NCBI RefSeq assembly: GCF_001039355.2
Contig: NW_019775869.1
Location: forward strand, 1-64,000
Source of the DNA: Lingula anatina
Lineage: Eukaryota; Brachiopoda; Lingulata; Lingulida; Lingulidae
Length of the DNA stretch: 64,000 nucleotides
Reading direction: 5' to 3'
The translations under genes were made by a program, and so were the position numbers. Of the stretch, positions 15,501 through 30,500 are shown piece after piece. A model generated the notes under the pieces. That model was not told where the DNA came from. It searched no databases and saw only the letters and a list, made by a program, of their open reading frames with translations. Positions within the stretch are counted from its first letter, which is position 1. The number at the start of each line of letters is the position of its first letter.

Positions 15501-18500
15501 ATTGTTCAGTTGGAGAAGTTGGAAGGGTCACAGTAAAATAAATTGAAGGAGCGTAACCCCGCCTTTTATGTAAATTTGACAAAGTTGTTCAACACATTCC
15601 GCAGTTGAAAATATGTTCAGTGCTGTGTATGCACACTTCAATTTGAACAAAGCCAATGAAAAACAGTCTCACATTACCACATAAAGGTGAAACATCATCT
15701 CAGAGTTTGTAGTAAGAAACAATAATTTCCCATAGGAGGAAATGAAGATATTTTCAATCAAAAAATTAAACAAGGCATCTACGTCATAAAAAGGCTTGGC
15801 GACACCACAAGTTACCTAACTGTGGGATATGAAAAAAGAAAACGCCATCGGAAGTATAAAAATGAATATGATAGCCGATGGTGTACTTTTTGCAAGTCAC
15901 TCTATAGTTTACCGCCTGTCATTCATAAAATAGAGCTTCACATTTGTGGAAGAAATAGAAAAGAGCGGGGTACGTGTGTGTTCTGATCACTTCATCCATG
16001 TATGAAACCAGATCCAATCTTCATAAATATAACACATATCACGTATATGCAAACAGAACATTTTACGACATAAAAACTCGGTGCAAGTTTTCAATTTATT
16101 GCCCATTTATTTTATAGGCTGGCCAATACAGGCTAAACATAGGCAATCTTGGGGCTTTTCAGCCAGATAGTGGCACTGATGAAAAGGTCAATACAGTCAA
16201 AAGATCTCAGACAGATTAAAAGTGGGATTAGGTTTCTTTTGCCTGTTTTTTCTATCTGGTACACTTTTTGGTCAGACCAAGCCAGCCACATCAATGAGCT
16301 TGCCTGCGGTTGTGTGCCAACTAAAGATTGGGGTTTTCTATACAAAAAACTTTTCCACCATTCATAATTGTCTAGCCTAGTTTTATGTTCATGTTTGCTG
16401 CCCATTGCAAGGCCATTTTTTTATCATTTTGAATGGGGGTAAAAAAAATAGCTGAGATATAAATTTCCCAAAGGAAGGAAATGGTGGAAAAGTGATGATT
16501 ATTGATAATAGACCAATTATATAAGACACAGGGTCAATATTTCATAACCAACTTATCCCCTGCCTCCTGGCAGCTGGCTAATTGCGCGACAGACCAACAT
16601 CAAATTTTATTGAACAAATGTAGTCTTATCAGTTTTCATGCTGCAATCAAACTGAATAAAGGGAAATGGTATTAGGAGTTGCTATGATTTCTGCTTTATG
16701 GCTGCAGACAGTGAAAAAGAGAGTAATAAGGGGTCAAAACTGATTCAGCTAACAGGGACAGGGGAGAGAAGAATAAAAACTGGCAACACAGAACAAGTTT
16801 TAATGTCAAAAGGTTTGACCTTTACAGCTAATGACCAAGAAAATTGCATAAGAGCAAGTTGAATTTTCTATAATAGACTAGAGATGCACTTTATCAGGAA
16901 AATATATCTTTAAGAGATTAGAGACGTCACAATAAGTTAGTCTACACATCCATGATATAGCATGGCCACCAGGTGCTTCTTACACTGGCCAGTCTCACTG
17001 GGTGCAGTGAGGCAGTGGCAAGGCCTGTCCAACTGTGTTATTTCAAGGTATTTGCCTAGGTTATGCTGTAAGAGGTGTACTGCAACAGACTTCTACTTCC
17101 TTGACCTCCAGTTCACTTCCCCCCCAAAACTCCTTACACCTGCATATTTACTCTCAACACCAGATTACAGTGCGACCTGCCATTGGTCACAATACAGAAC
17201 AGCAGCTCTTGGCACACAGGAGCAAGTAATCAGGCTGAAGGTTCTCAAGCTTTTTTCTCCTTCCATTTGCCTTAGATCACTTAATTGAGCAGAGAAAAAG
17301 AAAAGCAGGGTCTAGGGGCTTTGAGACATCAATGCGGGTTAAGTGCTCTCTTGTCCGAGGGTGGTAAAATCTCAGATTTACATTTCATAATTTGTTCAAA
17401 ATCCCTTTGCGGGGTGGGCCGGCTTAATCCTTCTGCCAGACTTGGACATCAGCTCTCCCCACCTGCAGGACCGGTGTCACTTCTGGTTTTCTCCTTCTTC
17501 CCATGGCATTCCAGGCATACTTATAGGGGGGCACCTGAACAATATCCCTTACAGGTATTTGGTCGCAGTCAGTATTGTCCAGTGTTATTTGGATTTTCTG
17601 CCATTTATACATGCCTATTTACGTTTGGGATGGGTTGTCTTGGATAAACTGTTTGGCATCTTCTATAGTTTCTGTACACTAGGACTCTCAAGAGCTGCCC
17701 CTTCCCAATCTTAGCATACATAGCTTCATAGGATTACGCACTATGCTGGACAGGAATTATATTTCACTTACGGATATACAATTTCTGTTTCTGTTACATA
17801 AGGAGAATTTCTATCCAACAATGAATTCAGTTATTTGCAAGGTGTAGCTGGTTAAAATATATCCGGTGCCATCTAGTTGTTGTATTACAGCATTTACCTC
17901 CATTCTGTCAATATGTCAACTACGTGACTGTCATCATGTCAACTTGGCTTTAACAATCTACTTTACTCTTTACGACAACCCTAAATTATTTCAAAATTAA
18001 ATTTAGCTTTTCATGGCAGGGGTAGAGATTAGCACTGAAAAAAAAATCCCCGAAGCTTGCACTTCATGACTTGTGCCTTTCTTATAAGTTTTCACTGAGA
18101 TTAAAGAACTCATTCTTCTTGCTCCTTCTTCCAAATTCTAGCTCCAGAATTAATGTGTGATTGATGGGCAGTTAAGGGGCCTGCACTGGGTTATTTTTCA
18201 CAAATGTGACAGTCAGCAGCATAAAACTAGTCCCTGTTACTATACTGCAGATAGGAAACATTTATCTTCATGCATTATACATGAGAAATGCACTTGATGA
18301 AATAAAAATTCGACTGTACTCAAGTCATGAAATAAATACGTGACTGCACTTGATTCATTGTAATCAAAATAAATATTAAAGTGTCCACCAGCAACTGATG
18401 GACATCAAAAGGAATGCCTCAATGGTGTTTAATTACTTAGCTTTGATGTAGTACTAAGTAAAAATACTTAATGGGTTAGCTTGCCTGAATCCCAAACTTC

Positions 18501-21500
18501 TATATGTTATTTGTAATCATACAAACTAGCATATACATCTACACAGACTGTAAACTACTGCCAAAACTTGGACCAGTTTTCCTATACATATTTCAGTATA
18601 AACTGTGCCATTAATCTTCTGCTATCCTCCCACTCTGAGGCATGCCAGTCATGATCCAGAACTTTTTTTTTAGTCATGATCCAGAACTTTGCGGTTGAGG
18701 AAGAAGCAAATCTCTCCCCATGAAGGAAGCAATCTGGGTCACCGAACCACAATCAGGATTTCGTATAACATGTAATCAGTACTATATGCTCTGCTTTATA
18801 ATAACATTTTTCACGCTCAATAACCTGACCTATGATCATTGATTACCATTATCAGTTTTCATTTTCGAGTTGCATTTAAACAAAAAATTTGTTCCCTGCT
18901 TCAGGACTGTGGTTACCCAACCAACAAGACATGCAAGAAATCAATTTGAATCTCAAATTGTGCAATCAGTGTTTTTAATACTCTATCATCTTAACTTGTG
19001 AAATCTGTTGAGCCTTTTTTTTTTTTTTTTCATTCCAGAGTATAATTGCTTCAGCATTCCTCTACCTAACCTGTGGTTCTAAGGTGAAGCATGAAAGAAT
19101 CTTAACTGGTATGTTTTGCCTGTAGCAAACTACTACCATAAACTTTCACTTCCTTAGATCAGAAAGTCCATGAAATATAAAAGATGTTGCAAATCAAATG
19201 CTTGCTGTGGAAGCCTTACATTCACTGTTCATACGGAAACTACTAATTATATAGATTTAACTGAACTGCTGTGCATGTCTCATTGCTGCTTTTTGTGTTC
19301 TTAAAACATGTACTTTTGCATGACAAAAAAGGTTACACTGATTGTCATGAGTAAAGTTATGTTCCCAATCAATTCAAGCCGGCCTATCTCACTACCTACC
19401 ACATCAGCAGGCACAATATTATATCTAAGATTAGATCACTGTACATCTAATCCCTCTGCTCTCCCACCAGCCCCTCCCTCTATTGCACTTCGGGTACCTT
19501 CAGCCATTAAATTAGTCCAAACATTTAAAAACACAATCTTAGTCCAGTATGACCCAAGTTAAATCAGTAGCAGAAACATTTCGTCTGTTTTGAAACAAGA
19601 AAGCTATGACTGATGCTTCTGACCAATACTTCCCTTCAGTGGACTGCCACACTATATGCATTTATCTTGTTTTGGTCTAAAAGTTTATAGAGCATTCCCA
19701 GAGACTGTCGTACTAACTTTGGATCGAACTATCTCCAAGGGGATTCTCAATGAATTGCAATTAACTTAAGTGGCTTAGATGTCTGTTATGCCTACTGAAG
19801 CTGATAGGGGGTAATTTACTATCATTTACCAGCTTTATTAGTCGTCCCAGACATCTAAGCCACTTAAGCTGAAAGCAATTTAGCAAGAAACCCCGTGGAG
19901 ATGGACCGATCCTGTTAGAACGATCTAGGGATGGGAACCCAGTCTTAGACCCATTTTCAGGCTACTTCCATTTCACTGTGAAACCAAACCCAGCTAAATA
20001 TATGGCTTTAGACCCAACATGCTGTTGTTAAGCTACTTCTACACAGACTACCACCTAGAGTGTATTCAGAACAGATGATCCGTGGACTAACTGATCTGCC
20101 GATGAAATATGGCTGACCCCACTAAAAAGCTGCGCTCCAAGATCGTTTTAATAGTTAGGTTAATTCAACTTGACTTCAATAGATGTTTCTTTTTTTCCTG
20201 AGACAGAAAAATATTCATTAACAATAAAAATAAACCCATATGTTGGCTTTATGCAACCACAATTACAAATTGAGTAATAATGTCATACTTTAAAGTACAC
20301 AATGATTATTGCTTACCCATCATTGTCCTGATAGTTAATATTAATCCTCTTTGTAGAACCAATGAGTTCTGAAAAAAATAATAATAAAAGAAATAAGTAA
20401 TGACATAAAATATTGACATATATTACTTATTTACAAAAGATACCTGATACAATATATGAAAAACGTGTGTGTGTGTGTGCGCGTGCGCGCACTTGCGTGC
20501 ATGCATATGTCAATCTGAGCATTCAATATTGTACAGGTTTTGTATTTAATAGGTTCTTTTAAAAACCTCATATATTAAGTTAATATACTATAAGATGGGA
20601 GAGCATGGCAGTTTCCAACTCAGTTTTTAATCAAGATCCTATATGCCTATATCTCCAATATTCAGGGTGTCCTTAAGTAGGGCTATTATGAGTGCAGGCA
20701 GCTTGAATATGCAATAATCTAAGTGAGTTAGGTAATATGCCAGATAAACCCTCAGACACTGGTGTTATATATGGTGAGTGGTTGATAGCCTGGTGCATGG
20801 CATATTACATTAAAGCATGGATTTCTATATGGGATAATTACACCTGTGAGCCTGAGCTATGTAGGCCATCTCATCTCTATGATCTCATAGTCATCAGTAA
20901 AGAACTTTACAACTGTATCTTCACCCCATCAGTATTGAAGGGGTATTTTAAGGGTTGGGGCATTTTTCTTGGGTCTTTAAATTAGCTACAGGTTTTTAAA
21001 GTTGTACAATATATAGGCAAATCAATGGTGACCGAGTTGAGTAAAGCTACATAATATGGGTAATCTATATGCCTTTTAAACCTCAAGTGTTTACTCCTGA
21101 AGAGCAAGTTTGCAATGAATCCAAAACAAAAGTAATAGTTTGTCCTCAGTTTTGACTATAAACCAAAAAAAAGTTTGTTAACCACCACAACAGTGATAAG
21201 ATCAATGTACTTAAAATAGAGAAAATGCACATGCCAAGCTCTGCTGGCAAACTGATCTTTATCATAACTGTATTTTACACTAAAGGTGCACATGTACAGA
21301 TGACTAACTACGTTTATGGTTTTACGGCGCTTTTATGGGGATACACTATACCTGCTAGTTTTCATACTGACAAATTACTGTCTATAATATATGATTTAAT
21401 GATTTTTTTATCTCTTACATATAACTGATATCAAATTCTTATCAGAAGTGTTTTCTTAAATAATCCTATACCCTTTAACAAACCAGTTCACTCTTCTTAA

Positions 21501-24500
21501 AAGACAATATACTTATAAGTCTTACCATTATTTCCACTCAGCAAAATAGTAATAAAACAAATAAATCAATTTGAAGCCATATTAAAAACGTACTAGGAGA
21601 ATTTCTTAAATTTGATACCATGACCTTCAGCAAGAATGTCAAATCTATCTATAAGACCCNNNNNNNNNNNNNNNNNNNNNNNNNNNNNNNNNNNNNNNNN
21701 NNNNNNNNNNNNNNNNNNNNNNNNNNNNNNNNNNNNNNNNNNNNNNNNNNNNNNNNAAAACCCCCCCCCCCCCCCCCCAAGGCCTCCCCAGTTTATGTCA
21801 GATCTGCTAGCAGACCAATATCACAGCTGTGGACCTTCACAGCACCAACACAAACCAACCTCATAGAGGAGTTGTTAGAGGCTCCCACAAATTCCTAAAA
21901 CTTGTCAAAACACATAATATTTGCCATTATCCCAGTGTACATCTGTCTGCCCTAACTCCATCTGTCTGTTTATCTGTCTGTCTGTCTGTCTGTCTGTCTA
22001 GACACCTACCAAGCCACAGTGAGTCTATGGTCCCAGTGGAAGTATAGCTATCTGTTGCCATCCTACTTAGTACTAGACAACTTTCTCTTGTACTGGCCCT
22101 AATAAACTACACCCCGACTGATACAAGTACATCAATATTGTTATATTGAGTATCTTTTTACTTGAAGCATGAAGTATTATAAATATCAGATTAACTCCAT
22201 ATATAAATTTTGATGAAGCATGTTTCCCTATTGTGTGAGGTATTGAACAGATGTCCAGTGCTGGAAAACACCAATATCCACTCAGTTTGCTTGGCCGAGT
22301 GGAGAATATTCAATTAATTACACACAAAAGACTGATGGATTTTTATGCAATCTCATATTTCACCACTTATTCATAGTGCAGTGACATACAAACCACTGTG
22401 CTCAAGTTAAAAGAAAAGAATTTATTGCAGTTACTGTGTATTGATTTTAAGGGAAATGGACCAAACTGTTGTTTACAAGCAGCTATACATACGCTAAGAT
22501 TCAGGATAATGTAATAAACAATAGAGGTGATTGGAGAAAAGTTTTCTTATCAATGAGTTTAATTTTCCATGCAAAACTGTAGAGTTCCTATGTTTCAGCA
22601 TTCAGTTTGTAAGAGTGTTTTCATTTGTTATTTAATAGTGTTGGCCAAAAAAGTGTCAGAGATTACAAAGACCTGCTAATTGGTGGCTACAAAGCGAACA
22701 AGCAGCTATATTAACCTGGATCTCGAGAATTCAAACAACTCTGACATTTGCGTCAGAAATGCACACATATTTTTTTTCCTGTACTATCGACTATATATCT
22801 TTACATTTATCTTCATGACCTTTCTCAAAAAAGAGAGAATTGTTCTCAATTACTTTTCTGCTTTCCTGGCCTAGGTTCATCACCTTCCCCACAAACCAGA
22901 CTTTTCCAGCAAGAAAGACCACCTGGGTATTCCATCTTCTGTCCAAAAAATTGAGCATTAGCAAATTCCTTGGAGCTCATCCATCCTTTCTCAATATTGA
23001 CCTTGCCTCAAGACTCCATTAATCCTGAGAAATGTTCATCAAACCCCCTCCTCTCTTAATATAATCTGCCAATATCCTACTGAAGATGTTGTTACCTTGT
23101 CCGTTTACGTAAATAAACAGATTGTATTAAGGTGGGCCATTATGGTTCCATTACCAAGAATAGCAAACACATAACCTTTCCCACCTGGTGAGTTTCTTTC
23201 TGAAAGTTCTCTGGCTTAGATTCCAGGTAAAATATCTCTATGATCCACACTTATGACTGTCACTCCCCCTTTCCCCAAAAACTCCACTGTCAGATGATTC
23301 TGCCAATATTGCACACTTCCCTCCTTTTTTTTTTTTTTTTTTTTTTTTTGAGGCTAAAAAAGCTAATCAGGTAACTCACTCATTACCAGCTGTTATAAGT
23401 ACATGCCTTGTATGTTGTGCCACATGTAAGTGTGAAATATCTTTCTTTCGCGTACGTTTTAATGTTTTTCCTGTGTTTTGTACAGGAACAAAAGTGTGAA
23501 CGAAAGCAAATAAAGGGTGCGACATCTTCCAAACCTGAAAGTAACCCAAGATGGCCCAGTCCCAGATGTGTTACACAAAATGTTAGCAAAGCGAATGCTA
23601 CAAGGCAAAACTTGATCCAACCTCTCCCATGAAAATTAAAGGGACCTAACAACGATATCAATGAACACAAAGATGATTTTATATAATCTACAGAAACAGG
23701 TATGATCATATGGAGTTGAAAGAATCCTCTATTCAGCAGGTTAAAGATCCATATAAAGGGGTATTCATCTTTACCCCACACTTGTCTTAATAACCACACT
23801 AAAATATCTTATTCATGTTATTGAATAAAGTGCAAAAAAAGGCTGTATTATGATTTTTGATAACATTTATTTGCTAAAAATTAATTACCATACGACAAAT
23901 CACTTATAGGGAGTATTTCTTTTCAAAACCACAACAGACGTAAATGATAATCGGAATCAACAATCCACAGATGATCTTAAGCCCTTGCATACATAAAACT
24001 TTTGACCAAGAAGTTTTTAAATAATGGTGTTCTTTCCCAAGCAATCTACTGGCCTATACCACAAGCGACCTCCACACCTGTTTACACTGCACTTGAACGT
24101 CATCATTTACAAATGTAGGTTTTATATCCTGTCAAATCTTGTGCCCATTCTCCTCCTCCTCCCACCTCCTTACACCTCATGTCAGCCTGTATTACAAATA
24201 TTTAGGGCGCATTTAGAACAGATGATCCGAGTACTAACTGATCCACCTGGTGACCAACTAAATATGGCCGAACACACTTCAAAAGTGATACTGCTATTTC
24301 CCTAATGGTCTCCTCATCTCCACACACGCCGTTGCTGCAAGGGCGTAGCAATTAAACCTCAGAGCTGAGATTTAATCCGTTTCATGACTCGTCTGGAGGT
24401 GGGGAGAGCATCAGTATTCGGTGGCATTGCTTTTGAAGTGGGGTCGGCCATATTTAGTCAGTGGATCATCTTGGTCTGAATGCGCTTCATACAGGTCTCT

Positions 24501-27500
24501 AGTACACTTTTACTTTTTTTTTCTGGATCAGGCAACTTTTTGGGAGAAAGATCTAAAGGCACATTATCAATTATGTTGGGGTTTATTGAAGTGCTGTCCC
24601 AAATCCTGGATAAATAAAGTCAAAGTTTTAGCAAACCATTTTTATTTCAGTTCTTTTAAAAGAATGACAATATTTGCCAACACTTGTTTCCAATCAAATT
24701 TTTTTTTTTTTTTGTAAATAAACCCCAAATTAAGGGCTACATATCTCCCCCCCCCCCCCCCCCCCCATAATACACACTTGAATAGAAAAGAATATATCCT
24801 GTGACATAATCCATAAATTGCCTTATTTCTACTGAGTCATGACCCATCAAAAGAAAAAAAACGAATTATCAGGATATTACCTGATAAATTGAGCAACCTT
24901 TAAAAATGCTGAACAATTGAAAATTATACATAAGCTTATTTAATTTCCTCTTTCAGCCAAGTGCCCTGAACAGTGGAATTTGAGAATTGATTTTCATTTA
25001 GCACTATTATCACTTTAACCTGCAATTCATTTTTTTTCCTTTTTGTTGTGATAATGGACGTCTGACAGCCTGAGCTTATGCTGTTTTGCTAGTTTTGGGC
25101 AATTTGAAAGAAAGGCAGATATATATATTCATCCCCCCATCCCTATGATTACAATTTTCCTCCAGTTTGAAACTGATATATATTTCCTCTCACACTTCAA
25201 TTCAACAGTACCAGAACAAATGCCTATGAGTCAAAATTTCAGACAAAGTATTATAAAGCTAATGAACAACTGCTAAGTTCAAACATTAAGATGTTCTTTC
25301 TACATAAATATCCTTTACCAAGCTTTAAAACCCTCTTTCTGAATTATTCTAAAATCTTTGGGGTTAATCTTATTAGCTACATGATTCAGAGGATACATCT
25401 CGCCTTTTCTCTGTCAATAACCTGCCATCTGTAACTTCAAATCTAATAAAAACCAATGGGATTTAAAACGACTACAGGGTGGCTCCTAAATAACAGGATT
25501 TTGTTGAACATCTGGTCACCAAAGCAACTTTTATAAAGCCAGTCCAAATATGGGATACAAAATTTATATCCTGGTAGTCATTATAACATTTGTCTCCATT
25601 TTTCAGAATGATTCATTTTTGGCGGAAATAAATCACCGGTTGAATTGACCACAATGTCCCTGATGGCCTGGGTATTCACAGAATTGTCACATTAAGGGAA
25701 GTCCAAAAAACACTTAGATGAAAAATATGACAATTGTAAAATTAATACCAATTCATTCATGCACGCTTTTTTGTACCCTGTGAAAGAAGAACTCTGGTTG
25801 TTGCATAACTACCTGAAAGTCTTCACTTTACCTGCCACTATCAGAAATTAAAAACAAGTTGCAAAAGCCAACTTATAACAGGGCCAATTTGAGAAATAAT
25901 ATCACTTAAATGCACAAGCCCCCATTCATTTGCCTTTTGTCTGCCACCTGTAGAAGTCAAATTACCACAGGTAGGAATGCTGTAGACTCTTAATTCATTC
26001 TTCCTTTAATGGCTTTGTGAACTGAGACGTGTGTCTGGTACATGAGGGAGATGACTGAGACAAACATGATGTTTAGCTGCCTGGCTTTCCTATCTCCACA
26101 TCTACAACTACCCTCACTTCTAAATGCTATATTGTAGTCATTAGCATTTAAACGTAATGACAGGTATGTGTTAATACTGGGCCACAGGCTGCATTCAAAT
26201 CCAGACTGATTTAACCCTAAACAATCCAATTTACATCACCTTTATACCACATTGCATAACTCAGGAATTGAAACATGAAGGAGCAACTGGAGGTTTTATT
26301 GTCTGAAGTTCCTATAGCAATGCTCAAAAATACATCCAGTTATTTACTGGTGTATCTTTATTTTATGAGGGCAATATATAAAGAAATTTACCACCAGCTT
26401 CTGTGTCAAGGGTAGTCCCTGTTATGTTAGACCGTCTCCAGTTTGAATACGAGGTCTGAACATGGCTGTCATTTTGCCCACAGCTGCATGACCTTGTCAT
26501 TGAAGCCACAAGAAACCACATGAGGTGCTATAATAAATGACTGCTTTTATTAATATCTTCCCACAGTGAACTGACCATGTCAGCCAAGAGATGGACAAGA
26601 CTGGACCCTGGTCATTTGAGGATGGGGATCACCTTCTACATGCAATATATTGACCACATACACATACTTGGACTGTGTATGTTACCTGTAGAATATACCT
26701 GGAATGTCTTACCTTAACATCAAAAACTGTATCATAGAGACACAGTACAAGTTTCTCCATAGAAATCTCTCATGTCACAAGGATGCATATCATTGCCAAA
26801 ACAAGTGGCACAAGTCAGGGGCTATTTTTGAACACATGATTCTTCATCTAAAGGGACAGCTGCATTTGTTTGAATTAAATATGTGTTTTATCACTGGTGG
26901 CAACCAAGCATATATAAACAAGAGAAGCATAATATATGTCACTGAATTTGTTAATTGCTGTTTTAAATTCAATTCTATATGAGTGGAAATCAAGCTCAAC
27001 ACAAATGCTCTGTTAAACCTGGGCAGTGTTATCCATAAGTTGTTTTTTTTTACTGTTGAAAAATCTTCAAACTTTTTTCAAAATACTTTAAGGGGGAGGG
27101 GGGGGGGGGCAGCCTTTGAGCTATATCCAATGATGTAAATTGCAAATCACTTAAGAATATGTCATTTGTGAATTCCTTAGAAATCTCTNAGTTCCTTGTC
27201 TAATTATTTAACAAGGCAGCAAAGCTGTCAAATGTACAGACAAAGAACAGAAAATAAAGATGCAAATAAGTGAAAAATTAAATTCTCACAAAAAACTGTT
27301 AAATTGCCAGAAAAATTTACCAAACAAACTGCGTTGCCTATTGAAGCTGTATGTTAGACCCATGTTTCTTTCCTGTAAGTTTGAGAACAGTAAGTGACAT
27401 GATTTCCCTTAAATGGTCATCATAGGAGCAGTGCCCAAAATAGGGGTTTCTTCAAATTTTGATGCAANGGGGGGGGGGGCAGCCTTTGAGCTATATCCAA

Positions 27501-30500
27501 TGATGTAAATTGCAAATCACTTAAGAATATGTCATTTGTGAATTCCTTAGAAATCTCTAGCTGTCCCTGGGCCATGAAACTTGCACCTGCACTGTGTTTC
27601 TTCCCCACCTAAAGACAGGAAATACCTTAACACCGAGGTCACAGTGGCTGACACTAACTTGTCTTTTCTTTGAGAAAACATGTATTTATGAGAATTTAAA
27701 TCATTGCCCAGGAAAATATTGACACAGGGCCCATGTCATGAATTATGATTTTATATAATTTAAACACAGACAGTCCTCTTCAATTGTGCCTCAGTCAATG
27801 CCTGTCAAAAAGGTATACCTATATTTCTTTTATCTTATGTTTTTATTCATTAAGGTAGGAGAGAAAAGAGAGATATTTCCTACTACATGCTTTGGATGTG
27901 ACATTACACAGGTTTCGCCAGGTTAGTAACACAGGGTCTACTGAATTACAGGACTGGTAGTTCATTTAGTTTATTCAGACTTTTTACTTGGCAAGACTAA
28001 AAACAAGAAGGCGATATGCATGTCTTTCTCTAAACAAGTTGCATGTGGAAATGTTCTAGAGAGCCCAACAATCCACACTCCCCCTCCACCCCTTTACCAA
28101 AAACATTTATGGTAACACAGAATCTTGTCTCCAAAACAAAAACAACGATTTCCTTTTTGTGCTGGTTGTACAACTTTAATTCAACACAAATGAACACAAT
28201 ACCAATCTTTATACAACAATTTAATACAGCCAAACATGTAAACCAGTTTGCATTTATATCTGAAGTGCACCAACATTACAACACACACACAAATAATACC
28301 TCACTTTTGGGCAACTGGCAGTCTGGGGCATGAGGTCAATGTAAATTATGTGGAATTTCAACCTTTCAAGATATATCTATGTGAGTTATTAATCTATGTA
28401 ACCCAAACTGCATGTGTGGCTGCCAAGTCAAATTAGTGTTATGACTCTGTTACGCAGCATATTGTCTTTTCTTTCCTGACTAGAACAATTAATGTGAATA
28501 TTACCTTCTCAGTTCTCCCATCAATTTATAATGTATTCACTATCTCACGTACACTGCCTGCAGCTATTTTTCAATATTAAACACTCTTTGAAAATATCAT
28601 GTGTAAAGTTAAAAGGTAAACACAGGGCTCTGCTCCTTTTTCTCTGTTACTGAATTAAAAAACCTATATAGGTAAAAATAATACATCTCCCCTCAAATAC
28701 AGGGCTCACACAGAAAGACTATACGTGTGCAATAAAGCTAGTGCAAACGCCAACGTTTTTCAAAAAAAAAAAAAAAAATCATCAGATTACAAATATGCAA
28801 CAAACTGTGTTTCATTTTCATTTGGTTTCCTTTGCATACTGTGAGTCCAAAATTCATACCAAGTAATAAAGCTCATAAACAACAGGATTTCAAAAGACTC
28901 AGGTTTTAGAAGGACATGCTGCTGGGATCCTAACAGATCAATAAGAACTAAAGGGCCTTGATAATCACCAGCAATGGTGATTAATGTTATCATTAGACAT
29001 ATCCCAAGAAATCAATTTGTCCAGTTATATAATGTTTTGAAGGTCCATTATAAGAAATAATGAACTCCTGGTAATCCGTGGCAGATGTACTAAAGTCAAG
29101 TTTAATCAAGAAAACACATATTGCAGGTGCTTGGTTTTCCTAATTTCCTGGAGTCAGGCAGGTGGACTATACATACCTAACATAAATAGGAGAAGAATGT
29201 TAAAATGGAAATCTATACTTTCAGGTTTCCCACGTATTTTATCAAGAGCAGTAAAAGATCCTTGTACTTCATATTTAGAGTGAATTAAAATCCCAATTGA
29301 AAATTGTAGTTTCCTATTACTGTTCGAGGGAGCAAATTTCAAATCAAAATGGCAAAATTCCTCTGTAATTCCAATTGAAATGTTTTAGGTCAGTCATCAA
29401 TTGAATGTCTGCGGTATGATAACTTTACTCTATGGCCTTTACTTCCTGTATAAAATTGCCAAATTGCTACTGTTCAAGTTCATTTAATGTTACCCTCTTT
29501 TTCAATGATTGTGGTCTCCAATCTTCCCTTCTCAGCAGACAGATTTTTCTGGTCTGCTGCAATTCAAAGCATGGGTCAAAGCACATTTCTCCCTTTTCTT
29601 TTCTTCTAAACCAAGGAAATATGGACTCTGATTTTGCAATCACACCCTTATATTGTGGTTTGTACTATGGGGGGTAGTAGTTGTCAGGTGTACTTTATAC
29701 CCCAACTCAATGTGTGATGTAAACTATTCTAGCTGTACGTGGACATATCAACAATATGTGTCAAGAAATTACTGAATGTTTTGCCTACGTATTAACAAAT
29801 CCTTTGAACCATGTAACTTTCTAACCTTGTTACCTGCAGCAAAACAGAAAGGCATTTCTATTACGGGCAAGTAACTAAAATAAAAAGGGTTAGAAGGTTG
29901 AAGGTTCTTACGAATGTTTTGGTACTGGCTATAAACTGGGTTACCTAAAAGTTAAAGGAAGCTAGCCAAATCCACTTCAATACTAAGGGGAAAAAAACAA
30001 GTCCATAAGTGTGAGGCACTTAATGTCCCAACTGCAGACATATGAATTGAATGTCACCATCAGAAATTTAACACCACATTGATTCACTAAACCTTTGCAC
30101 ACAACAGTGATTTTAAATTATAGATTGTGCTGTACCTAAACATTTAAATCCATTAAATATAAAGCAAAATGCACCGAAATATCATAATCATTATGATTTA
30201 TAAATAATAAAACCATGTGGGTTTTCATGTTGACATAAACTGCTATGACCAATAATATGTATATATCAGTGGACTGGCCCATAATGTTGACCAAAGCATG
30301 TTGATGATTACCCAACCCATGCCCACAACAATGCAGAAACCCATCATAGATAGCTGACTGTCTCATACTGCCTACACAGAGTTTCAAATGCATGCACATA
30401 CTACTCAAGAAGTTATATCTCTTGAGAATCTATATGAAAAGGTAGCATGCAAGTTTTAATGTGATGATCAAAAATCCTGATAGCTAGGAAGGTGCATGCT

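Larger units (their letters stand above)
13322..20316 (-). other. CASKIN intron 2
   Basis: 6,995-bp intron. It contains a foldback MITE (19690-19946), a truncated half-MITE (20058-20150), a T-run at about 19015-19030 and a short duplicated CATGATCCAGAACTTT stretch at 18650-18690. No exon-like coding sequence was recognised. Confidence 0.85.

Noticed and set aside
21620-21898. ORF spanning the N gap
   Set aside because: Frame is an artefact of N codons and a C-run.
23383-23799. 138-codon minus-strand ORF in CASKIN intron 1
   Set aside because: Composition is aromatic and cysteine-rich without domain pattern, flanked by a long T-run, with no splice or homology support; probably chance.
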